This document shows, piece by piece, positions 13,589-25,803 of a stretch of 64,000 nucleotides of DNA (positions within the stretch are counted from its first letter, which is position 1; each line of letters opens with the position of its first letter). The stretch lies in NCBI GenBank assembly GCA_947179485.1, contig OX359248.1:28839378-28903377 (forward strand), read 5' to 3'. The stretch comes from Allacma fusca. Taxonomy: Eukaryota > Arthropoda > Collembola > Symphypleona > Sminthuridae. A program made the translations under genes and the position numbers. The notes beneath the pieces are model-generated. The model was not told where the DNA came from, made no database searches, and saw only the letters and a program-made list of their open reading frames with translations.

Positions 13589-16140
13589 ATGTCTTCTAAA
13601 ATTTCTCCTCGGACATTAAGACACCGGAAAAGAAAACAACGTATTGTCGAAAGGGCTGCCGGTAAGGCAAATACAATTAAAATAAGGAATTAATTGTTAG
13701 CTGACGCATTTCATATATAAGGATATGAAAATCAAATATAAATTTCTTTAACAGATATGCCAGCAGCATTGTTAACTACAGATAATCACATTTTTATCAG
13801 AAGAGACGCTAACAAATTACCGGATGATTGTTATGCAGAACTTGTTGAATCAAGTTTACCTCAAACGCAAAGACTCGATAGAAGATTAATGGAAGCTCTT
13901 GAAATTAATTACGAAGCTCAAATCGTTCAAGAAAATGAATCGTGCGCTATAGATACATGCGAAGTAACTATCGACGGGAATCTGGAAGAAATAGCAAGTT
14001 CTGTTTCTCAAGTCAGGACTGGAGAAAATGACAATGGTACCGATTTAACACCGCTTCATACTGTCAGCCTAAAATTAGCAACTTTAGCAAATGAGCATAA
14101 GCTCACAGATGTAACAATCAACGCTATGCTCAAAATAATGTCGGAAGTGACCATGTTCTACCCCACAAGTATTCCTAAAAATATACGTGTCGTAGAGGAT
14201 TCCATCTGTACCGGTGTGTTTGACTGCGGAATGACTTGGAAATGCCGTCAGTGCCAAAACTATAAAAGTTACGACATCTTCGATAAAAATATTTTACGCA
14301 GCTGTTGTGGGAATAAGATCAAACCTGGAATTGACCATTACGTGCACTTTAACGTTGCTCAAATCCTCGCCAAAAATATATACTCTGTGTTTGAACATAT
14401 TCAACTAGATGATTTGTTGACCAGAAAACCGTTTCTCCGCAAGTTACGTCAAACAATGAATTTCAATGCAGAAGATGTGTCTCTAACCCTTAACATTGAC
14501 GGAGTTAACTTGTCTTCAAGTTCAAAAAGCACTTTATATCCCCTGCTTGGATTTTTTGATGGGACAACACGTAGTATGGAAAATGAAAATATTTTAATGT
14601 TCGGATTTTGGCTTGGGCCATCAGGGGGGAAACCGGACGTGGAAATGTTACTTAAACCTGTCATTACGCAAATAAAACATCTCGGTGAGCAAGGCTTCCA
14701 ATGGACAAAAAATGACATTTGTCGAACTTCGAGGGTAATAATTTCTGCTTGTCTATGCGACAGCGTGGCCAGACCAGTATTTCAGGGTCTTATGCAGTGG
14801 AATGGGCTTTATGGATGTTCTTATTGTCTTCATAAAGAAAGTGGACATTACTATTCCCCACATATTACAAGTGATCTACGAAGTAATGAAGAATACCGAA
14901 CAATATGTAAAATGATCTCAAGAAATGTTCCAGTAAATACATTTGGAGTACGTTATGCATCCCCCTTTACTGAACTGACATACTTCGACATGATTTTAGG
15001 TAACATAATAATACTAGATTTTCCGGTCATGACCGGAAATAAAGTTACAGTTAAATAAAATTAATAATAATAATTGAATAAATTGTAGGTTTTCCTCCTT
15101 GTATCATGCATACTGTATATCTTGGTGTATGTCGAACTTTGACTGAAAAACTTTTGACGAGCAAGCCAGACGATCATTACTATATATCGCCTAATGAAAT
15201 CCAGCAAATAGACAACTACTTACTCGCAATCAAACCACCCTCAAGAGTATCAAGAACGCCGAGATCATTAAAATTGTTGGCATGGTACAAAGCACACGAG
15301 CTATCCATGTGGCTTCTTTATTATTCTCCACCGATACTGCAATCAATACTACCTCAAGAATATTTTGAACATTGGCTGAATTTAATTCGTGGCCTGAGTT
15401 TGTTACTTACAGAAGATATAACAGAAGCAAGCATACGGGAATCAAGATGCGAATTACAAAAATTCTATGCAATGACCTTGAGGCTATACGGTCAAACCAC
15501 TTGCAAATACAATTTCCATCTTACAAGTCATCTGGCTCACATTGCATCAAAAATTGGTCCACTACAACACTACTCGATGGCTCCTTTTGAAACATTTAAT
15601 ATGACATTGAGGTCATATATTTCATCGTCTTACGAAATGGGTCAGCAAATTGCGAAACGGTATTTTAGAAATCTGCAGTGTAAATTTTTGAATAGTTCAT
15701 CGCGCATAATGCCCAAAAAAACGGGTCGAACCTTCTTGCATGCTAGGAGAATTCCCAAGGAAAACACATTTTGCTGCCCCAAAGACTCATGCACACTTAC
15801 ATACCTAATAAGAGCAAGAACTTCTAAAGGCCCTCCATTGGTGTCATTATTTGGTGGAAAAGAAAGCAAACGAAATTCTTGTTGCTACATACTTAATGAC
15901 ACACGTGTAATTGAAGCAGAATACTTTGTGAGTACTGCCTGCAACGATGAAGTGTTTGCAATTGGAACAATGAATACACTGGTTCCTGTATTTAATTTAT
16001 GGCACTACAACAAAGTAATCTCTAACTGCAAAGGATATTGTTCAATTAATGATATAGCTGATGTTGTACTAAAAATTGTATGTAGGGGCGATGTTTATTT
16101 TGTAAAATTTTTGAGTGGAACTGAAAATTACAAAGAATAA
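13589..16140 (+). CDS. Transposase with Tnp2/DUF4218-like domains
   Basis: Three exons, 13589-13661, 13755-14999 and 15089-16140, join in phase to 789 residues plus TAA with no internal stop. The first exon encodes a very basic start (RHRKRKQR), a likely nuclear signal or DNA contact. A Cys pattern (CGMTWKCRQC, then SCCG) near residues 180-220 looks like a zinc finger. Then come iDG-type and SS..LYPLLG motifs, CDSVARP followed by YGCSYC, and a second half with MHTVYLGV, HLTSHLA and the GPLQHYSMAPFE block. These are hallmarks of the Tnp2/DUF4218 proteins annotated as transposase domain-containing in animals and as CACTA transposases in plants (family knowledge). The AATAAA at 16238-16243 would end its transcript. 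Integrity of frame and splice sites suggests recent activity. Confidence 0.85.
15020..15039. repeat. Transposon palindrome copy 2 (perfect 20 bp)
   Basis: TTTCCGGTCATGACCGGAAA is a perfect palindrome in the second transposase intron, 21 bp after the donor. It may be a protein-binding site or a cruciform-forming sequence. Confidence 0.6.
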
Positions 16141-16145
16141 TACCT

Positions 16146-16163
16146 TTCCGGTCAAGACCAGAA
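16146..16163. repeat. Transposon palindrome copy 3
   Basis: TTCCGGTCAAGACCAGAA starts 6 bp after the transposase stop codon and differs from the perfect copy at two positions. Confidence 0.55.
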
Positions 16164-16548
16164 CCTTGGTTACCACACCGTTTGTCATTACATTTATTAG
16201 TAATTAACGTGACAAATGATTAGTAAAACATGATATGAATAAATATTATAAGTTGGTTGTTGTTTATTATTGTTAGTCATGATTGCAAATGTACCTGATG
16301 AATCTACCCTCCGTCACATTGCAGTTGGTTATATTACTTTTAGATACGTATTTATACATTCAAAAGTATACTGCTAAGGTATCGAGTGCTTTAAATTGCA
16401 GTATGTCCCGCTGTCAATCTCAATGAAATATGCCTGCAATTGTATCTCTAACCTTTCGTGGTATACTGCAATACAGTTTGATACAACTACACGTACGACA
16501 GTAGCAGACTAAGCTATAGCGATGCGTCACAAAATGTAATGCATTCAT

Positions 16549-16563
16549 CGTGCGGGAACTATA
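16549..16563 (-). repeat. Right terminal inverted repeat of the transposon
   Basis: The minus strand reads TATAGTTCCCGCACG and pairs with 11404-11419. It lies about 400 bp past the transposase stop and its AATAAA signal at 16238-16243. Confidence 0.5.
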
Positions 16564-19108
16564 AAATGTATACAAGTAAACTCGAAGTTTCCTGCCTTCC
16601 CCTGCAACTGCACCACACTTCCTTACCTGGTGCATAGATGGGATTAAAGCCTGAGGCAGGGCCCGCACTTCTCGACGTGTTTAGGGGCGAAGTGATACGG
16701 AAGTCCGTAGTTCGGATGTCATGATGCCTACTTGTCCGTCAGTACTTGCTCAAACACGATAGTAAATTGTCGATGTCAGTAAATGCTAATGTTTATTTTG
16801 TACACTTGAGTTATCTTGGCTGCCCTAAATGCCCTGGAATGTTTCAATACAATTTTGGTAACCCAACAGTATTGATTCGATGGCTGTAGCTGACTGCAGC
16901 GGGACTGGATTAAATTTCACCATTAAGGTCATATACGAGCGTATTCGCCAAGCTTTCACGCATGTGTACGTTTTTTTAGAAATCTGAAACATATCCAAAT
17001 TCATTACTCAATTCCTGAAGCACCGAAAAAAATTGAAAAAGAGCATTTCTGGGACGAATATGACATCGGGTGGATTTATGGGGTGGACCACCTTGGCCCG
17101 GCCAGGGTAAAATAATTAGGACTAGGGTAAAAAATTAACGGAGCCCCCAAGATTGGGAAGGCTCACAAATCTTCTTTGAGGCTTAGGGCCAGGGAAATAA
17201 TTATTTTTTAAGCCGCCGCTGTGGTCTAATTTCCATTCAAAAAGTAGTGGGTCATTTTCAAACGTTGACCATTTTCCACACTATTAGTTATTTTCGGTTA
17301 GGCGACAAAAAGTTGGCAATTTGCAGCGAAAAATATTAGGGGTTTACAAGAGACTTGTGATTGTGAGATACATAATTACGTGTAAATTGTTATTATTTAC
17401 TTGAATCATCTATAAAGCCAATACACATGCAGACGTTTTTGGCAGAATTCATTGAATATGGTGCTATTAACAAGTGGTGCTGTAATATTGAAACGCTTGT
17501 TTGTTGCCTTTGCCATGTCTGGGTTTGCAATATTGTTTTTTGTGGGAAGAAATTTTGTTTAATGTGGTTGGTGTGTTATGCTGCTAATGTTAAATGTAAG
17601 GAGGACAGCTGCAATTAGCCATAACAAGTCAATAGTAAGAGAATTCGATTTATTCAAGAGGTTAGAGCAATTGTGTAGTGGCTCCGTGCATGCTCTGCTC
17701 ACCTGTGTGGAGTATCCAATTCTCTCAATACACGAACGCGCAGGAGGTGCAAGATTTAGCTTGCACTACATTTCTTGGCATCATTTGCCATGCAAGTCTT
17801 GCATGCAAACCTGTCGGTTTAATGTATCTGTGAAGGACCTGCTCTAAGCGCAATAACTGATTTGTTATTACTAAATAAATACTATACATTTTATTATTAC
17901 TATCTCTTATTTCCCGAAGAGTTGATCTGTATGTATTCACATGCATACAGATCTCCAATAATACCGCAGGCCAAGAGAATGCTTAACTCCGCCCTAGCTC
18001 GAAATTCTTTTGGCCGATTCATAGCTGGAAACACTCGCACTTATGCCTTGTAATCAATGAATTCAGCCTAGTAAACTAGTAACTCTGTCGAGCACTAAAT
18101 ACACAAGCTAAGGATATTTGCAAACCATAATAGCAATAAAAATATTGCATGTTACTAAATTATCAAATTATTTTGACCGTCTACTCGTAATTACATGCGT
18201 AAGGTCCCATTAAATATTTTTGTCCCCTGGTGCTTATAAGTAAGAATGAGTCTCATTTGTCAATTGTTTATATTACAAACAAATTATTTATCTATAGGTC
18301 AGTATTTGTAGTGAAAGGTTTTTAAAAGGGAAATGAAACTTAAAATTTTATGAGTGTCAAAATTTTATTGGAAGCCAAATAATTGTTTTCTACAAAAATG
18401 GTTTAAAAGTGTTTTAATGCGTGTACGCATTTTTTTGGACTATTGCAAATAGTTATTGGATATATGTATTACATATATGTCACCTCAATTAAATTTTTAC
18501 GCTTAATTACACCTGTAATTATGATTTTCATAATGGTACAACCTCGAAATTTCAGATGGGTAGGCCCCGCTAGTAAGCGGTTTCCATGGGTTGTGAATTT
18601 GAATTAATTTAGATTTAATGCTGAGAGCTCGAAGTCATCAAAAGTAATATCAGAACCCAAATCAGCCTAAAATATATATGCCACCTTAGTGACAACATTA
18701 TGCTAGTCCGCAACGAGTACCATTATTCCCTAACCAGAATCTGACAACGTAATATCCATTAGGGGATGGAATTTTTACCGACTTGCGATGTCCGTTGCGA
18801 GTGAATGCAATGGGAGGATTGAGCAGCCAAACTGGCAGTCAGTTAATTTATTTTCCGTTGCTTCATTTCTAAACGCGCTTAGCTTAAAAACTGTAAACAC
18901 TTATTAACGCTTATGTTCAAACTAGTCGTACTTGTAGACATATTGGATTACATGTGCAAACACTTTGCTGTTCAATTGTAAACATTTAGAAGGTAACCTT
19001 ATTGAGCTGGCAAACACACTCACCCTAGCACTACTGGCATATTGTGAAATAATGTCGGTTATGCTTTACATGTCATGATGACTCAGAATCAAATCTCCGG
19101 CTTCTTCC
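16564..19108. other. Gene-poor region right of the transposon
   Basis: Only short open frames without recognisable similarity. Near 17100-17140 the string GGGTAAAA recurs twice about 20 bp apart. No RNA gene or element boundary was recognised. Confidence 0.5.
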
Positions 19109-19695
19109 TTGGTGAGATTGGAATCATTAGAGTTCGCTTGTTGCTCCCTTTCCTTAATAGACCACAAATTTTTGAGAATCCCTGAACACCGAGAAGCACT
19201 GGTGATGATTCCCGTACTTCTAGTAATAACTATTTCTAGAGGTCTGGGCTGTTCAGGCATGGAAAGATTAGCTGGTCTGCATAGTAGTGCTGACAATGTG
19301 CACTTTCATACAGTGGAGGCATATGTGGTTCAACAAAATAATTTAGACACTGAAGGAATGGAAGATTAAAACAATTTCCAGCCGACTTCCGGCATGCCTC
19401 AACATTCGGCTTACAGCCGCGGTGGAGGTGGTGGGAATTCACCAGTTATTCCATTTCCTACATTTTCGTGGATGGGAGGACTAAACCAACTTGGTCTTAG
19501 AGGAGGAAAGTTGTGACAGGAAATCCACCGTCACACCAGTGGAACATTATTCCTGAAAGAAACGAAGTAGCGGTAGAGAACAACATAATTGCGGAAGGAT
19601 TTTTCAGCACAAACCATGTCTCGAACGCTGATGAGCCAACAATTAACGATTATATTAAAACTATTTATTTGAAGATTACAATTCAACAAAATTAA
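19109..19695 (+). pseudogene. Possible degenerate coding remnant, unrecognised
   Basis: A frame from 19109 to a stop at 19367 resumes in the same frame (ATG at 19394, five consecutive glycines, then PVIPFPTF) to a stop at 19516. After a shift to another frame it continues as a 60-residue stretch (19513-19695, NPPSHQWNIIPERNE) to a third stop. Together this reads like an open frame broken by a nonsense change and a frameshift. The family is not recognised, and the opposite strand is also open over 19066-19296, so this may be chance. Confidence 0.25.
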
Positions 19696-22600
19696 TTACT
19701 GACTGCCAAATAAGAAATGAAACCGATTAATTTATTTAATTAATCACTGAACAAAGCAAAACGACCGTTAAGGACCGACAGACATCACCTGCGTTTTATA
19801 TATCGTATATATTACATTTTGGTATTCTTAGCTTCAATTTAAGACTTCGTTTGATTCAACAAAATAAGATATATCAGACAATAGCTATGTGTAGTAAGTG
19901 TGATACAACAAAATAATAATACTTGCTTTATATGGTTACCAGTATCTTTTTAATATAAATTATTTATTAAATAGGTTTATGATGTGCAAGCTTGCGGTCA
20001 CGACGTGTCTAACATCGTCAGGTGAGACAAACTATTGTCCCGTTAGAAATTCCCTATTTTTTATTAGGATTTGTGATTACTTTGGGGATACTCTGATAAA
20101 ATTTAGCCGAAATAACATGCTTAACAAAGGAACCGTAAAGGTAATAGATTTGAAATGGCATTTTGTCATATAGTGACCTAATTGCAAATTTTGCATATTA
20201 GTTTAATGGGACATATGTAAAATTCGGCAATTGTAGTATATTGTATTTAGACGAAAAACAGTCCGTGATCAGAGTCGCTCCAAAATTAACTTCACCGCGT
20301 CTACAGCCCAATTTATTTCAAAAAATGAGTATCTTTTGCGGTTCAGGTTGGCTTTAAAAATGTATTCACAAAATAGTTATCTCATTTAATTATTTCAAAA
20401 TTCTCGTGGAAGCAGATTTGTAGCAAATCAGTAGCTTACTCAATCCAATTCTGTCGTAAGCAAGGGTTGGCTAGACATAACAGGGAGGGCACGGAATTAT
20501 TTACTCGAGCAATTCAAAGCGTTTTTGATGCCCTAAAATTCGATTCAAAGGAATTACGCTAGACTTCATCGAAGTAAATGTGCTGAAGGAAACGAAAAGA
20601 TAAATTTAATTAATTAAATCAGTTTATATTTTATTTGTTGTACCTTGATGTAAATGGAGGGCTCCCAATACTTGTTTTTAGGTTCTCCAGCAGTATTTGA
20701 ATGTACTCAGTAAACCTAAGGGAACTAACTCTTTTCTGGAAATTCTACATTATCAGGGTTGAGGGTAACTTGTACCAGCATTTTGGATTTGACTTATTAT
20801 CTAGTCAAGAAAATTGGTTTTAAGTATGTACGAACTTCAAAATTTAATCAAGATTGATTGGAGGTTGGACCCGCATGTATTATTGGGAATAATATTTTCC
20901 TAGAACTATTGTAAATTATTTGTGGGCTTTATCAAATGTGTGTTGTAATTTTCCTAGATTTATTTTGGTCTTGTTCGATCCTTTTGTGGAAGTGAATATC
21001 ATCCAACAATAAGTAGCTTTCGTGAGATTTACAGGCTTCTAAGCTTTTATTCTCCGATAGCAAACCTAACCAGTGGTAACGTCTTGGACAACGACTGTAA
21101 CCTAGTTCCAATTCAAACTTCCCTAATTTTTACAGCTGAATTTGCTAGCGATAATATGTAAGTACACTATTGATAATTAAACTAGTTGTATTTACTGTTT
21201 ATTTGCATTAACATATTTATTGAAAAATCAAAAACAATTCTACGAGTCAATTGTAATTTTTAAGCAATTAGATAATATTAGTAAAGTTCGTCGAAAATGA
21301 CGCTTGTAAAATAAATAATTTCCTATTGTTTACTTTCTGGTACGGCAATAATTTACGACATACTGATGTGGCGCCTCTAGTGGCTGGTTACATGTTTGAT
21401 TCCACCTTCTCTGGACGGTGTAACTCTACCATACTTATCTTATACCGTGGTGCTAGTCACTGATGATTATCAAGACAGCGCAACGATTTTAAAAGTTTGT
21501 GCATGTACGTTACAAAAATTCTGAAAAACAATTAAAAAATAGTTTCCGTATTTGCCTACCAAATAGAACGATGCTACGCTACTCCTTCGCACACATCCTC
21601 AAGGGGTGTCCCAAATCATTACGAAGCGATGATGTTTTTGTACGGAACGTTCCCATATATTGTTTTCCTTTTACTTACAAGCAGCAGTAGTTCTAACTGG
21701 GGAATGTACTAAATACATCCTATAACTAGTTTTTATACACGATATTATTGTACGACTTTAAGCTTACTTACACGACAGAACAGGGCTAATTGTAAATTAT
21801 TGCTATCAGCGCGATTGTCCTTGTCATAATAGTAAATCAGTTCCTGTTACGCTTCCCACGTATCCTAATAATTCTATATGTAGAATATGTAGAGTGGAGT
21901 TAATTGTAACTTTAAAATTCAGATGCAATTTGATTACCTACTATGGTTTACTAACGGATGAGACACAATGGAATGTTGCCACTTGACATAAATAAAAAGA
22001 GGTATTTTAGAAATCATAAGAAACCTATAATTTTGTAGCAACTAACAACGACTTCGTAAGAATTAAATATGAAAGAATAAAAATTAAGTTTAAGTATGCA
22101 CTTAAAACTAGAGGCTCCATAAAGCTTGCATGTGAGGACACTAAGGATAACCCAAAAGTAGCATGGAGAAACGAAAAGCATTTATTGGCTGTTGAGGTTG
22201 TTTTCTTATCGTAAACAAAAACCGCAAGTTAGAATCACACTATAATTCATGGTTACAATACAGTTTAAAGGACTCTCAGCCAAGTCAGTATAATAGTTAC
22301 CTTATTGTAGACAAACTGCCTTATAAAGTGCTTTAACGTTTACTGTTTATGAACGTCTGAGCCACGAAAGATTGGCCTTTGATGAGTAATATTGCGTAGC
22401 TTCTGTATTATTGAGTACGAATTTAATCGGGCGTCTTTGTATATAAATACTGTACAGCTTATAGCCATTGGATTAGAATTTACTGAATGGCGATTCTTTG
22501 AAATGGTTTTAAATATTATTATTTGTATAGCACGGGACGACAGTATTTTATGTAGCTTTATAGTATCTATGTATATGTACCTCAAAGTATTCTGTATTGC

Positions 22601-22705
22601 CTCACTTGAACGCCGAGAAACTCTACATCTACAATAATTATAGCATTAATCAAGTTTATTTCTAATGAAATGTTCACTTTTAGTCTCGTTATGTTGTTTC
22701 TGGGT
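19696..22705. other. Intergenic, no gene seen
   Basis: AT-rich DNA downstream of the CFAP45-like gene on the minus strand. No supported exon. A candidate poly(A) signal for that gene (AATAAA on the minus strand) is at 22655-22660. Confidence 0.5.
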
Positions 22706-25700
22706 TCATTTTTTCTTGGCCACACTTTTTTGCCAGTCTGGTTTAAGCTGCTCTTCCATTGCCTTGCGAACGTAGTTGAGGTATTTTTCGGGGAGATTGG
22801 AAGCCCTGTAGTAGTGGGAGGAGAAAATAGTGGAGTCATTATATTTAATGGAATTATTTCTTAGTTATTAATTGTATAAGTCCATCCTGACGTTCTTTTA
22901 AAAAGTTAAAGGTAAAGAATCGTAGAATACCTGAGTTCTTCCAGCTTGTTCTCCATTGCCTGACGAATATCCTTCTCTCGACGGCCCAACTCACGTCTGA
23001 AATTAATCCCCTCCACGAAGAAATCCTTCCGTTCTTGAATTTTACCAAGTTGTATTTTATGAATTTGCTCCCGTAGATCCAGCTTGTATTTTGCATTTTT
23101 CTATGAAGAAAAAAAATTAGCATGTGAAGATTATCTGGTGTATTTGCTTTTGTATAAAAACAAGAGTGGATGGGGGAATAGGAGGCGATCCATGTACATA
23201 AATATAAGAATACTAGTGGAAGGGATATATGTAATTATACGAAATTGTTTGCCTTATAGATGTCATTTTGAGCATACGCAGAATAGAATAGTCATAAAAT
23301 CTTACAACTTTCGCCTCTTCAACTTTCTTTTTATCTTCATCAAATTTAGCGTTTTGGATGCTGAAAATTTTATCATACATGGCCTTATCATACGCAGCTT
23401 CCTCAAAGGCACATTCCTGTCGTTGGCAAATTTGACCCAGAATCGAGTCTTTGAGTTCAGACGCAGCTTTCTTCTTCTTTAAAATGTCTTGCTTCTCTCG
23501 GTTCCGCCACTCTCTCTCTTGTTTCTCTTGGTACCGCTTAGTTCTCAATTCCTCACGCATTGCTTTCGATTGTTCGGTTTTCACTTGAACATTTGAAAGT
23601 TGACTCGAAAGCATTTCTTTCAGCTTTTTCTTCTCCTTCTTCTCTTTTTCCACTCTTTCCTGTTCCGCTTGTTTTTTTGCAATCCACTCAAGCATCTGCA
23701 GGACATATTATAATACAAAAGGAAAACATTTTTGGTACTCCCATATAGGAGTTGTCAATTGACAGAAATTAGCATATGAAATACTTGATTTGAGATATTA
23801 ACATTCTTTCCCAAATTCCTACGATCTCTTCCGCCATATCAGCATGGAATGAAAATGCTCTGTTAGAAATATAAAAAATGACCTGCTCATCCTCCTGCCG
23901 ATCCAGAGCTTTCTCCATCTTCTTCTTCTCCAGCTGAAGGAGTTGATCATCCAGGAGTTCCTTCCCTAACTTATGTTTCCTCTCTAGAGTGGCATTTTTG
24001 ATTACAATATCCTCCATGTCCTGCATCTCCCAAACTTTACGCATTTCATGGCGCTCATGTTCGACAGCAAGTTTGTCCAAGTATTTCATTGCTTCTTTTT
24101 CATCTAACTGTCCCCTAAGGGATTCAAAGAGTTCCTTCTTTTTCTTTTGTAGTTCCTCCAAATCTTTGACGTCATCTCCAAGCAAAGGGTTTGAGGTTTG
24201 AGCTATCATTGCCAAGAGTCTTTTCTCTTCTTCAGCTTGCTCACATCTGTAATAATTAGATTAGACGGCGATCAAACTTTATTTTGTTGTTTGGTGTATC
24301 TATCATCTAAACATGACTCCCTTCATAATTATCAGGTGGACTCAGTTTCAGGGAGATTGAATTGGAAGCGGTTAATTAGGATGTTACTTGATGAGGTGCT
24401 TCTCGGCTAACTGTGCCTCCCGGATTGCTTGAACTTTGGCAGCGAGAATAACTTGATTTAAAGCTCGAACTTCTGGCTCTTCTTCCATCGTAATCGTATT
24501 AGCTCGTCCTAGGATCTCATCCATAGCCTATTATATTTTATAGAGAGAATAAATTTGTACCTTGAGCGACCAAGGGATGTTTATGAAGTCAGAGGGGTAA
24601 TCAAATTCCCTCCCGTCAAAACGGATCATAAAGACGTGATAATATGGAAGATACTAAAAGCTTATTTGTGAGAACCTCTCGAGCTTCCGGACTGATGCTG
24701 GCATTGAAATTCACTTTATCCATCATTCTCATTTCATCAGCTGTTTGTCTGCAGCGCTCAATCTCCTCCTGCTTTTGCTGAATAGCAGCTAAGCACTCTG
24801 CCTCTTTCTCTTCTTTAGTTTTCACCTGGAAATAAGTTGAGAGGGAGTAATAAATAATTATGTTATTTATTTATGATGTGTTGACGTCAGACCGTATAAA
24901 AATATGTGAGTTGTTGTGATGCTGGATGCTCTCTTACGATTGCTTTCTGGAGGAGCTTGCTGTAGTCGCAGTTGGAGAGGACGATCGGATGTTCATTCTT
25001 TAGCTCACCATGAACTATGAGGTTCCGGATGCTATCAGGATCATAAACCACCAATTTCTCCTTGCATTCCTGCCAAGGTGGAGGTATTTTACAACGACAT
25101 TTTGCTTGCTGGCACAAAGCACATATATCTACGGCATAACACGGTAGGAATATGAATTATCATGTCGGTGTTACATCGTGCATATAGCAGACCAAGCATA
25201 AATAGTACAGAAATTGCATACACATGACTTTTTGCCTACACTATCTGCACGCAAAACAATTTTCAAAGAGCTGTAAAGATCAAGTTTAGTAAAGCTGGAT
25301 TTATCATCAGTAAGATCTTATTTATTACTATTGCGCGGAGCAGTGCAGCAAGGGTCAAAGAATTGTCTTGGAGCTTGTTTTCTCGTCGTTCCTCTGGGTT
25401 TGCAAGGATCAGTGCATGATTTTATTTTTGGACCCGGCTTGGTTATATACTGGTGACGGAACGCGGACTCATACTCGGACCACCCGAAAGGACGCACAGC
25501 AGTGTCATTCATGCCGGGAATTGCGTCAGCAAACTAGAAGTTAACATTCGGATCAGATCAGACTCACAAGTGCTGGGGAATGTCATGCTACTAGACATGT
25601 TATTATGTTAAAAATCTGAACACGGAATGGCGCAACAACGGTTGAGTTGAAAATTGCGTTGTGTGAAAACTTTCTTTTGCGGATTCCTCATCTTAAGAAC

Positions 25701-25803
25701 TTGAGAAGGTCAGACATACCTGAATGGACATCCCCATATCGCACACGGGCTTGCACTTGTCCAGGACATGGTATTTCCCCGCTATTCTTGGATTGAATGT
25801 CAT
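22706..25803 (-). CDS. CFAP45: CFAP45-like (CCDC19) axonemal coiled-coil protein
   Basis: Microtubule inner protein of ciliary and flagellar doublets. Nine exons, 3' to 5': 22706-22805, 22931-23100, 23306-23695, 23883-24246, 24388-24527, 24655-24825, 24938-25128, 25329-25533 and 25720-25803, giving 604 residues plus TGA. From about residue 170 it is almost continuous charged coiled coil. Blocks shared in order with vertebrate CFAP45 include a SIRNLIV segment, GRANTITMEEE followed by AIREAQLAEK, KRYQEKQEREWRNREK, and the end block KLEELRASNLPEKY. The first three exons encode an unusual cysteine-rich stretch of about 110 residues (CTDPC, CC, CALC, CRC) not typical of the family. Exon 25329-25533 uses donor A|GTAATA and is the least certain junction. 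The start is the only ATG in the first exon. In arthropods expression is expected mainly in testis or sperm. Confidence 0.85.

Larger units (their letters stand above)
11404..16563. mobile_element. Apparently autonomous two-gene DNA transposon (Tnp2/DUF4218-like, EnSpm/CMC-like)
   Basis: A unit of about 5.16 kb bounded by short inverted ends: TATAGTTGCCCGCACG on the left (11404-11419) and, on the reverse strand, TATAGTTCCCGCACG on the right (16549-16563), differing by one inserted base. TATA may itself be the target duplication, because no other flanking direct repeat is seen. It holds two intact spliced genes diverging from a common 316-bp region: the transposase (+, 13589-16140) and a 292-residue partner (-, 11970-13272). 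An 18-bp palindrome recurs three times in its non-coding parts. Superfamily assignment rests on the transposase sequence. The ends do not begin with the classical CACTA, so exact boundaries are uncertain. Confidence 0.6.

Noticed and set aside
19066-19296. 76-residue minus-strand open frame
   Set aside because: Overlaps the plus-strand remnant. Neither strand is recognised, and this one lacks flanking exons.
22336-22361. Short similarity to about 29703-29728 (GTTTACTG, then TTATGAACGTCT)
   Set aside because: Only about 22 bp with one mismatch and no similarity beyond. May be a fragment of a dispersed repeat but too short to call.
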